A stretch of DNA of 6,044 bases from Candidatus Brocadia sp. (GTDB taxonomy: Bacteria; Planctomycetota; Brocadiia; Brocadiales; Brocadiaceae): contig JAUQXU010000087.1 of assembly GCA_030837935.1 (NCBI GenBank), positions 1 through 6,044 of the forward strand. The letters are read 5' to 3'. Shown in pieces: positions 1-5,003 of this stretch (the first letter of the stretch is position 1; each line of letters opens with the position of its first letter). The notes below the pieces were generated by a model, which saw only the letters and a program-made list of their open reading frames with translations, did not search any database and was not told where the DNA came from. The position numbers and the translations under genes are program-made.

Positions 1-143
1 CCGGTGCCGAAGTCGTCGATCGCCAGGCCCACGCCGAGCGACTTGAGGATCATAGTGACAACGGTCCCTGAGACGACCTCCGAGATGTCCTTGTCCCTTA
101 AGATTTTACCGGCAAGCACCGCCTTGAATTTGAGGATGTCCAT
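1..143 (-). CDS. EAL-domain protein fragment (c-di-GMP phosphodiesterase type), runs off left edge
   Basis: Forty-seven codons are visible from an ATG at 143 to the window edge. The last ones read LGVGLAIDDFGT, the hallmark DDFGTG metal-site motif of EAL domains, which hydrolyse cyclic di-GMP. The preceding residues do not look like the usual segment before DDFG. DILK (residues 2-5) followed by GKILRDKDISEVVSGTVV (12-29) and a T-M-x-x-K-S-L-G stretch instead resemble the part that normally follows the motif (DxLKIDxxFV...). The fragment may therefore join two EAL pieces at the shared 'SLG' stretch. The ATG has no ribosome binding site, and the frame is open upstream through the repeat into a transposase remnant, so this is probably not a true N-terminus. 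EAL identity rests mainly on the DDFGTG motif; most of the domain lies outside the window. Confidence 0.5.
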   Translation of the reverse strand, partial: MDILKFKAVLAGKILRDKDISEVVSGTVVTMILKSLGVGLAIDDFGT

Positions 144-150
144 TATGGTC

Positions 151-258
151 GATGATAGGAGATGATAGGGAATTGCGTTTTCACTATGAGGTGATATTAA
201 ACCAAGAACGAAGAATATTGCAAGGTTTTTTTTAATTCCTTCAGCTAAATTGAATAAA
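151..258. repeat. Dispersed ~97-bp repeat, copy 1
   Basis: First of three copies in the same orientation (others at 3290-3387 and 4651-4747). It starts with a tandem 10-mer (GATGATAGGA then GATGATAGGG), contains an eight-T run at 226-233 and ends in AAATTGAATAAA. Over the ~91-bp core it differs from copy 2 at about four positions. It separates the EAL fragment from the IS91-type transposase fragment. A weak TCAC/GTGA hairpin lies near its left end. No terminal inverted repeats are evident, so it is not a classical MITE. Confidence 0.9.
196..223 (-). promoter_or_regulatory. Promoter-like element inside repeat copy 1
   Basis: On the minus strand the repeat reads TTGCAA, 16 bases, then TTTAAT: 4/6 and 5/6 matches to the sigma70 -35 and -10 boxes. 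It points left, into the EAL fragment. The same arrangement and spacing occur in the other two copies. No experimental support is visible; AT-rich DNA yields such matches by chance. Confidence 0.35.
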
Positions 259-503
259 TCAGTAATAAAGCTGATGATCTTCACTTTTCCGCTGCAGTTT
301 GGGCAGCACAGGAGATCGACCTCGTAGATTTTCTTGATACACTCACGCCATTGTTTTGATGGGATGCGTCGGGGTTTATATTCAGATACGCCGATTATCG
401 CGACAGCAGCTTCACCAGTTTCATCAAGCGGCTGATCTTCTGGCGTAAGATTGGCCTGTTTTTCCCGTAACCCGCGAGATTTGTTCGAATACCAGCCCCG
501 CCG
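259..503 (-). pseudogene. IS91-family transposase, C-terminal fragment
   Basis: The minus-strand frame encodes GWYSNKSRGLREKQ, then YKPRRIPSKQWRECIKKIYEVD and a zinc-knuckle-like C-C-P-N-C, then GKVKIISFI. These three blocks, in this order, match my memory of the C-terminal end of IS91-type (Y2, HUH rolling-circle) transposases, where a tryptophan/serine 'YSN-SRG' block precedes a Cys-x-x-Cys element. The catalytic HUH and tyrosine motifs would lie further upstream and are absent, so the fragment is inactive. On the right it breaks into the O-antigen-ligase-like gene around 495-503. On the left it runs without a stop into the repeat and then the EAL fragment. An ATG at 524 exists in this frame but lies inside the interrupted gene. 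Family assignment is from recall of motifs, not a search. Confidence 0.65.
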
Positions 504-885
504 AAAGTTGACGGAGAGAATCATCGGTCCGAAACACGTTCAGTGCGAGAAAAAACACCGACGCCGTCACCATATCCAGAAGGGTCACGCGCGATTCGCT
601 GGGATTGATCGATCCAACGAACGAAAGCGAAACAACCAAGAGGAAAGCGCCGAGGAGGAGGAGGAGATCGCCGAAGAGTCCGGTGGGAGTCCCGGGCATA
701 AAGTCGCGAATCACGAGGACGGTGAGGCAGCCGAGCACCGTGATGTGAAGAAGCGAAGCCGCCCAAAGGTCATATCCATCCGAGGCCAAGCCGGCAAATC
801 CGATCGCATAAGATAAGGCCTTGGCCACAGGATCGACTTTGACCGCACTCGTAATCTTGGCAGAATCGATGGGACGGCTCGACAT
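424..885 (-). pseudogene. O-antigen ligase-like membrane protein, N-terminal part, truncated by IS91-type fragment
   Basis: The frame gives 153 residues, of which only about the first 131 look native. After that the same DNA encodes the transposase in another frame, and the last ~22 residues are junk to a chance stop. Three hydrophobic segments are visible at about 41-60, 71-92 and 100-118. The stretch SLSFVGSINPSESR (~86-99), followed by a membrane helix and a charged RTDDSLRQL, resembles the N-terminal third of Wzy/WaaL-type proteins (O-antigen ligase superfamily), which polymerise or ligate surface glycans at the periplasmic face of the inner membrane and are usually about 400 residues long. 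The conserved large periplasmic loop is missing, so it cannot work. It lies 78 bases downstream of the methyltransferase in the same direction, as in an operon. No clear ribosome binding site precedes ATG 885, and no alternative start exists before the stop near 945. Confidence 0.5.
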
Positions 886-963
886 AGGGGAGAATTTATC
901 AATAAAGGAAGCGGACTGCGCTGAACGGTGGAAGAGCCCCGCGATCTAATTCCAAGGAGCGGT

Positions 964-1836
964 TTAAGTCGATTTTTGTGCCACAAGAAACAAAGAGCCT
1001 CCCACCGGCAAGGAAAGACCCATTCGAATCAAGCCAAATTCCAAGCTCATGATGGGGGATAAAATCGCTCCGGCTTTTTCCGTTGTCTTCAGCTCGTCGA
1101 GGGTATCGCATGGCTTTGAGAATATTCTTTGCGACACGCGAGAGGCGAACATCAACGGCAACAGGAAAAAGAAGAAGGATGTGGTGTAGAGCACACGAAA
1201 ACCGGCGTTGCCGACCTTTTGCAAGAGTTCCTGACGCGAATACCGCCGCTTGTGCTTCGCGCGATCGTCGCCATGTCCCCAGAGGGTTTGGTGTTGAGGT
1301 ACCGACACGATGACACCCCCGCCTCTTCTGACCGCTCGAAACATTTGCGCCAATGCAAGACCATCCTCATCGATATGTTCCAGAACATCGAATGCACCGA
1401 TGATGTCGAATTCCTCGAAAAAAGGGATGTGGCGAGCGTCCATTTGATACAGAGAAGCTCGGTCCACTCTTTTTTTGGCATAGGCTAATCCCTCCGGATA
1501 GACGTCGGACCCCGCCACCGCCATTTGAGGAAAATGGTCCGCCACCGCCGACAGAACGAGCCCCGTGCCGCAACCAATCTCGAAAAGATTGCGTGCTGTC
1601 GGGAAAAACCGCCTCAACAACCAAATAATCAACCGGTTGCGTGACTCGTACCAAAAGCTCCCGGGCTCAAAATCTCGCACCAGCTCGAACCGCTTGAGAT
1701 CGAAACTGGCATCGCCCGTTGCGATGTCGGGCGAGAAGCAATAATGGGAACCTTCCCACCGGGGGGTAAATCCGCACGATGGACAAGTCCAATGATCCCT
1801 GTTAAACGAGACGTTGCACCGAACGCATGATTTCAT
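964..1836 (-). CDS. Class I SAM-dependent methyltransferase with N-terminal zinc ribbon
   Basis: A 290-residue protein. Residues 4-7 (CVRC) and 18-21 (CPSC) form a two-Cys-pair zinc ribbon. The Rossmann methyltransferase core follows: motif I LFEIGCGTG (84-92), the acidic ribose-binding residue D111 in GSDVYPEG, a likely adenine-binding D133, and FDVLEHIDED (149-158). A later H-x-R-R-Y-S motif (194-199) is common in methyltransferases of polysaccharide clusters. A strongly hydrophobic stretch at about 219-230 could touch the membrane. Length is normal and the frame is intact. Its ATG overlaps the TGA of the aminotransferase-like tail (ATGA), suggesting translational coupling in the original operon; no ribosome binding site is seen. 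The context suggests methylation of a sugar, glycolipid or other glycan precursor in the cytoplasm. The exact substrate cannot be read from the sequence. Confidence 0.9.
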   Translation of the reverse strand: MKSCVRCNVSFNRDHWTCPSCGFTPRWEGSHYCFSPDIATGDASFDLKRFELVRDFEPGSFWYESRNRLIIWLLRRFFPTARNLFEIGCGTGLVLSAVADHFPQMAVAGSDVYPEGLAYAKKRVDRASLYQMDARHIPFFEEFDIIGAFDVLEHIDEDGLALAQMFRAVRRGGGVIVSVPQHQTLWGHGDDRAKHKRRYSRQELLQKVGNAGFRVLYTTSFFFFLLPLMFASRVSQRIFSKPCDTLDELKTTEKAGAILSPIMSLEFGLIRMGLSLPVGGSLFLVAQKST

Positions 1837-1919
1837 TGAAACGATTTTAAAGTGCCCGCTAGATGGCGAATGACAAAGTCGGCGTCATTCATTGTCATGC
1901 TCGCACTGATCGGAAAGTG
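1833..1919 (-). pseudogene. C-terminal tail resembling a DegT/DnrJ/EryC1 sugar aminotransferase
   Basis: The last 28 codons of this frame read FPISASMTMNDADFVIRHL and then about eight more residues to the stop at 1833-1835. This resembles the very end of DegT/DnrJ/EryC1 PLP-dependent sugar aminotransferases, where a 'LPL-x-P-x-(M/L)-T-(D/E)-x-(D/E)-x-x-(Y/F)-V-I' pattern closes the protein. The base composition matches the following methyltransferase, and the stop overlaps that gene's start, as expected for an original operon partner. Upstream of about 1919 the DNA becomes AT-rich and the frame becomes an unrelated hydrophobic stretch, so the rest of the ~370-residue enzyme, including the PLP lysine, is lost. 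The match is short and from memory, so the call is moderate. Confidence 0.45.
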
Positions 1920-2118
1920 AAAATAAGAAAACGGTAAATAAAAAGCAGCAACTAACCGCAAAAGAATTTTTAAGACGGCATCTTTAGAAGCTATCCTTGA
2001 ATAGTTCATTACTCCAGCAATAAGTAAATAACTAGGAAACACGATCAAGAATATTTCTCTAAAAAAGACCTATGTTACAAAACAAACGAGCAGAAGAATT
2101 AGTAAAGGTATTTTCCAG
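1920..2118. other. AT-rich stretch without a recognised gene
   Basis: The minus-strand frame is open from a TAG near 2072 down into the aminotransferase-like tail. It encodes a hydrophobic, unrecognised segment that includes FPSYLLIAGVMNYSRIASKD. It may be the end of a lost membrane protein or simply noncoding sequence. The composition matches the adjacent sulfotransferase, so this belongs to the AT-rich block. The change to GC-richer DNA falls at about 1911-1925. Confidence 0.4.
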
Positions 2119-3012
2119 TTAAATGTTTTTCCATTCATTGAATGATAATCCCGTAAGCTTTTCAATTTTTTCAATATCAGGCAAAAAGAGACTGTCCAGT
2201 TTTTCTCTTGTCAATTTACTCATGGGAGGATACTTATATTCTTGCGTATTAAACCTATAGTAAACATATCTAATCAAATCGTATACTTTTACATGCTTCA
2301 TCCATGTAAGCAGTTTCTCATAACGTGACTTTTCCAGTTTTATTGGGATATGAATGATTTTAGAAACTAATTTGAACTTATGGTTTAAAGAAGGATTTAC
2401 CTTCTTGTCTATTATAGTAGGTTCGAACGAATTATCTATCTCTAAAAAAGAATACAGATTCTTTATAACTTCCGCAGGTTTATTCGCAATATCGTCAAAC
2501 TTTATTACGTGAATATTTTCCCTTGGAAATAAATCAAAGTATCGTTTGAGTTGGTGATAGTACATGCTTCTTTGAATATACACTGGTTGAGATTCCAAAG
2601 CCTCCTCAAATATTTGTAGCTTTTCCAAATTTAAGTGTTTTCTGTACCACCAAAATTGTGAATAAGTTCTATCAGTTGGATTTCTCAAACAAACAATAAT
2701 TTTCACATTTGGAAAGTGTTTATGTATTAGCTCAGCCGTACCTTTGTCCCACAAATAATAAACAGAAAACTCTCCTAAAATCTTCCCTTCTGGTTTGGGA
2801 GGAAACTGTTTCGCATACCATTCCAAACCTTTCTCATAGTTCCACCCTTCATTTTTTTTGTGAAGAAACTCTTCTTTGTTAAAGAACAGCACTTCTTTAA
2901 CATAAGACATTACAACCTGCGGATGTTCTTTAAGAGCTTCTGCTATCCAGGTAGTTCCAGACTTCTCAGCACCCACACCAATAAAATCTATTTTAAATTC
3001 ACTATTTGTCAT
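2119..3012 (-). CDS. PAPS-dependent sulfotransferase (heparan/NDST-like bacterial type)
   Basis: A 297-residue intact frame. Residues 10-22 (FIGVGAEKSGTTW) form the 5'-phosphosulfate-binding loop. R110 and S118, in CLRNPTDRTYSQFWWY, are the expected 3'-phosphate-binding residues. E81 in GEFSVYY sits where heparan-sulfate N-sulfotransferases carry a catalytic glutamate (GExSxxY). Length and motif spacing are normal for soluble bacterial members. The enzyme should transfer sulfate from PAPS to a hydroxyl or amino group, most likely on a surface polysaccharide or glycolipid given the neighbours, in the cytoplasm. Base composition is much more AT-rich than the methyltransferase genes on either side, suggesting separate origin. 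It is divergent from the glycosyltransferase fragment, with only 34 bases between start codons, and no strong ribosome binding site is visible. The acceptor cannot be predicted. Confidence 0.92.
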   Translation of the reverse strand: MTNSEFKIDFIGVGAEKSGTTWIAEALKEHPQVVMSYVKEVLFFNKEEFLHKKNEGWNYEKGLEWYAKQFPPKPEGKILGEFSVYYLWDKGTAELIHKHFPNVKIIVCLRNPTDRTYSQFWWYRKHLNLEKLQIFEEALESQPVYIQRSMYYHQLKRYFDLFPRENIHVIKFDDIANKPAEVIKNLYSFLEIDNSFEPTIIDKKVNPSLNHKFKLVSKIIHIPIKLEKSRYEKLLTWMKHVKVYDLIRYVYYRFNTQEYKYPPMSKLTREKLDSLFLPDIEKIEKLTGLSFNEWKNI

Positions 3013-3046
3013 AAATACGTATAATTAGCGTTATAACCTATCAAAT

Positions 3047-3294
3047 ATGATTCCTACAGAAAATAAGCCAAAACCAACAATATCGGTTATTATGGCTGTA
3101 TACAATGCAGAGCCTTTTTTATCTCAAGCTATACAAAGCATATCAGAACAAACCTTAAAGACTTTGAACTAATAATTGTAAATGACGCTTCGACTGACAA
3201 CTCCCTCAAGATCATCAATGATTTTGCTAAAAAAGACAGTAGGATACGGGTTATAGACAACCTTAAGCGACTAAACTATGTGAAGTCCCGATAG
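3047..3294 (+). pseudogene. Family-2 glycosyltransferase, N-terminal fragment, frameshifted and truncated
   Basis: Translation from ATG 3047 gives PTISVIMAVYNAEPFLSQAI and then SISEQT, the classic GT2 (GT-A fold) N-terminus. The frame then stops at 3170-3172. Shifting frame near 3157-3161 restores KDFELIIVNDASTDNSLKII and an RIRVIDN stretch, the next conserved block, in which the VNDAS aspartate binds the nucleotide sugar. One missing A in the AAA run (TTAAAGAC where TTAAAAGAC is expected) explains the shift. The restored frame ends at a TAG (3292-3294) created inside repeat copy 2, so about three quarters of a normal ~300-residue enzyme is gone. It is doubly dead, but close enough to its relatives to have decayed recently. 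AT-rich composition matches the sulfotransferase. Confidence 0.85.
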
Positions 3295-3387
3295 GAGATG
3301 ATAGGAAATTGCGTTTTCACTATAAGGTAATATTAAACCAAGAACGAAGAATATTGCAAGGTTTTTTTTAATTCCTTAAGCTAAATT
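3290..3387. repeat. Dispersed ~97-bp repeat, copy 2
   Basis: Same orientation as copies 1 and 3. The left edge keeps GATAGGA before GATGATAGGA, a shortened form of the 10-mer pair in copy 1. The right edge stops at CTAAATT and lacks the GAATAAA present in the other two copies. It ends the glycosyltransferase fragment and begins the change from AT-rich to GC-rich DNA. In the frame that is open in copies 1 and 3 it has a TAA, so the repeat is not under selection as coding DNA. Confidence 0.9.
3332..3359 (-). promoter_or_regulatory. Promoter-like element inside repeat copy 2
   Basis: TTGCAA, 16 bases, TTTAAT on the minus strand, identical to the boxes in copy 1. A transcript from here would run antisense through the dead glycosyltransferase fragment and then sense into the sulfotransferase start at 3012. 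Confidence 0.35.
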
Positions 3388-3435
3388 TTTAGTAGCGCCC
3401 TCTGTGTCAAGTGGAGACCTGACAACGCTACTAAA
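3388..3435. repeat. Nested inverted repeat beside repeat copy 2
   Basis: TTTAGTAGCG (3388-3397) pairs perfectly with CGCTACTAAA (3426-3435). Inside the loop lies a second hairpin, TGTCA (3405-3409) with TGACA (3420-3424), extended by two more pairs past one mismatch around a GGAG loop. An 11-base direct repeat, CTAAATTTTTA, also flanks the unit (3381-3391 and 3431-3441). This looks like a transposon end, a solo mobile-element remnant or a recombination site. A role as terminator is possible but neither side has a strong run of T directly after a GC-rich stem. Confidence 0.6.
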
Positions 3436-3490
3436 TTTTTAACAAAGTAATGTTTCGAGGCTTGGGCAGGCTTCCACTGTGTTTTTGGGC

Positions 3491-4621
3491 TCAGTCGTGG
3501 GATCGATTCCTGCAAACCCGGAACACACTCGTCAATGCGACAACGGGAACGACCGCCTTTTCGATTCCGAGGGCGCGCACGGCCCTGAGCAGGAAAGTGC
3601 TTCTGAGATACGTGAGGATCCAACCAACGGAAGCGAACTGCCGGTCCGTCTCGACCACGATCGAATCGAAACCGGTCATGTCCAATGCACGGCTCATCGT
3701 GCTCACGGAGAAGACCGTGAAGACGCCAGGGTTGAATTCAAAATACCGGCTGCCCAACACGCGTGCGAGCAGGCTCTCGATGTTCGAATGGGTCATCACG
3801 AACACGCCTCCGGACTTGAGAGATCTCCCGACGTTCGCCAATCCCTTCACGAAGTCGTGCCAGCAGGGGATCCCGCCCCAGCAGCAGATGACATCATACG
3901 CCCGCTCGGGCAGGGGAAAGTCCTCGACAGACGCAACGTCCACCTCGAGCCCATACACACTGCCGGCCCTTTCCGCAAAGGGCGCCGACAGATCAAGGCC
4001 GCGTACCTCGTACCCAGCCAGGCGGGCCTCATCGAGGAACACGCCCGTGGCAGAGCCAATCTCCAGGAGCCTCGCCGGAGGAGGCACGAATGCGGAGATC
4101 CGCCTCAGCCTGTAAGCAGCCGTCCTCCTCACCCCGAGTTCGGAGACGCCGTAGTCCGGATACCCGAGGAGGCTTTCCAGTCCCCCTTCGTTGTCTTCCC
4201 CGTCCCGGAAGAACGTTGTGGAATTGAAGTACTCCCTGGCCGCCCCAAGGGTTAGCCGGGGGTTCTGATACACGAGCCCGCAACCTGTGCTCTTTACGAA
4301 TCGCAAAGGCACACCGCGCACACGACGGTCCACAACCGGGACAGCATCCACTCCCCCGCAAAGGGGGCAGTGAGAGAGTGCTTCGCGTTCCCACGGCTTC
4401 ACCATACTCACGTTACTCACCTGACCCTCGGAAAGTTGTACGCCTCGCTCGCAGGGTCCCAGTGCCTTTGAACCACCTCGATGGATGCGAACCACCCCGT
4501 GCTCGGCCTCGGCCGAAGAGCGGCGGGAGGTCCTGACGACAAACTGCCCGAAGAGGGAGAGGAACATAAAGTTCATGCCCGCCAGGAGCATAAGACAGCC
4601 CACAACCGCTGCCGTCGCCAT
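3491..4621 (-). CDS. SAM-dependent methyltransferase (zinc-ribbon type), frame fused to a membrane tail
   Basis: The frame from ATG 4621 gives 376 residues, but the methyltransferase proper begins at M73 (nt 4405) or the GTG two codons earlier. An AGGTGA a few bases before that GTG is a reasonable ribosome binding site and would give a normal ~304-residue enzyme. The core has CPLC (85-88), then S111-T-G-C114-GLVY where relatives usually have C-x-x-C-G-L-V, so one zinc ligand is probably lost. Next come NPR (120-122), motif I LLEIGSATGVFLDEA (185-199) and acidic D210. The usual 'D-x-L-E-H' motif is replaced by CWGGIPCW, a divergent active-site wall. Members of this family methylate sugars or other metabolites in polysaccharide and secondary-metabolite clusters. 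The GC-rich composition differs from both neighbouring blocks. The function call is solid for the fold and open for the substrate. Confidence 0.85.
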   Translation of the reverse strand: MATAAVVGCLMLLAGMNFMFLSLFGQFVVRTSRRSSAEAEHGVVRIHRGGSKALGPCERGVQLSEGQVSNVSMVKPWEREALSHCPLCGGVDAVPVVDRRVRGVPLRFVKSTGCGLVYQNPRLTLGAAREYFNSTTFFRDGEDNEGGLESLLGYPDYGVSELGVRRTAAYRLRRISAFVPPPARLLEIGSATGVFLDEARLAGYEVRGLDLSAPFAERAGSVYGLEVDVASVEDFPLPERAYDVICCWGGIPCWHDFVKGLANVGRSLKSGGVFVMTHSNIESLLARVLGSRYFEFNPGVFTVFSVSTMSRALDMTGFDSIVVETDRQFASVGWILTYLRSTFLLRAVRALGIEKAVVPVVALTSVFRVCRNRSHD

Positions 4622-4648
4622 CCGTGTTCCGAAGGGCTTGCCCAGGAT
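4406..4648 (-). pseudogene. Membrane-anchored tail of a lost gene, possibly a GT2 glycosyltransferase C-terminus
   Basis: Directly after the TAG created at the repeat edge (4649-4651), the frame reads ILGKPFGTRMATAAVVGC and then a hydrophobic helix ending LSLFGQFVVRTSRR, followed by ~40 polar residues. A 'G-x-P...G-x-x-x-L-L-x-G-x-x...G-x-x-G-(E/Q)-(Y/F)' pattern ending in an Arg-rich stretch resembles the last transmembrane helix of DPM1/GtrB-like membrane glycosyltransferases. It is in frame with the methyltransferase, so either the two were a close or overlapping gene pair, or this is an accidental fusion. The repeat removed everything upstream. The identity is tentative. Confidence 0.35.
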
Positions 4649-4650
4649 CT

Positions 4651-4747
4651 ATGATAGGAAATTGCTTTTTCATTATGAGGTGATATTAAATCAAAAACGA
4701 AGAATATTGCAAGGTTTTTTTTAATTCCTTCAGCTAAATTGAATAAA
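4651..4747. repeat. Dispersed ~97-bp repeat, copy 3
   Basis: The left edge begins ATGATAGGAAATTGC, with no doubled 10-mer. The right edge instead carries a perfect tandem 10-mer, AAATTGAATA twice (4736-4755), of which copy 1 has one and copy 2 a partial. The core matches copies 1 and 2 with a handful of substitutions, for example TCATTATGAG for TCACTATGAG. It marks an abrupt change from the GC-rich methyltransferase block to AT-rich DNA. Confidence 0.9.
4685..4712 (-). promoter_or_regulatory. Promoter-like element inside repeat copy 3
   Basis: TTGCAA, 16 bases, TTTAAT on the minus strand, conserved although bases between and around the boxes vary. It points into the 3491-4621 methyltransferase frame and lies about 65-90 bases before ATG 4621, so it could drive that gene after loss of its original promoter. 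Confidence 0.4.
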
Positions 4748-4990
4748 ATTGAATACCAAAAAAGAGTGAAAAAGGAAAGAATGGTATGGAACGGTAAGAG
4801 CATTGTCTGTGGATGGGTAATTTGCGGCAAATTACCCGATTTTTTGTATGGAATAGCCAGACTATCCCTGTCTCCTTTAGTATATGGCCTAGCGCGGTTA
4901 TGCCGCAACCAAAGCTTTAAAACCGTCCTCCAATAGTGTATATTCGATTTTTTTAAAGTGGAATCCTAACCACTGGAATCATACACGATA
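4748..4990. other. AT-rich stretch without a recognised gene
   Basis: A plus-strand frame starting at TTG 4739 and ending at 4936 encodes 65 residues (including GKLPDFLYGIARLSLSPLVYG). It resembles nothing I recognise, has no ribosome binding site and is crossed by a terminator hairpin, so it is probably a remnant or chance frame. At 4935-4989 an imperfect inverted repeat (GTGTAT 4936-4941 with ATACAC 4981-4986) encloses a smaller hairpin (AGTGG 4957-4961 with CCACT 4970-4974). It may be the left end or leader of the element carrying the next gene. Confidence 0.4.
4815..4845 (+). terminator. Rho-independent terminator-like hairpin
   Basis: GGGTAATTTG (4815-4824) pairs perfectly with CAAATTACCC (4828-4837) around a CGG loop, a 10-bp stem. 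GA and a run of six T (4840-4845) follow. The direction is plus. No intact plus-strand gene lies upstream, so it either belongs to a lost gene or shields the next leader. Confidence 0.55.
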
Positions 4991-4997
4991 GAGGAGG
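4991..4997 (+). promoter_or_regulatory. Strong ribosome binding site
   Basis: GAGGAGG lies six bases before ATG 5004 and directly abuts an in-frame ATG at 4998. The spacing favours 5004 as the start. Confidence 0.7.
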
Positions 4998-5003
4998 ATG
5001 GCA

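Noticed and set aside
451..816. Plus-strand open frame with an acidic EEEEE run
   Set aside because: It is antisense to the hydrophobic O-antigen-ligase-like frame; the glutamate run is the complement of leucine codons. No ribosome binding site and no family resemblance.
3450..4255. Two long plus-strand open frames (to 4115 and 4255)
   Set aside because: Both are antisense to the second methyltransferase, which has clear motifs. Open shadow frames are expected in GC-rich DNA.
151..4747. CRISPR array or integron attC sites formed by the ~97-bp repeats
   Set aside because: Spacing is thousands of bases and irregular, unlike CRISPR. The repeat lacks the long imperfect palindrome and the RYYYAAC/GTTRRRY core sites expected of attC.
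4573..4908. Minus-strand open frame crossing repeat copy 3
   Set aside because: It joins unrelated DNA through the repeat, reads across a terminator hairpin and overlaps the membrane tail in another frame. The same repeat frame has a stop in copy 2, so it is not coding.
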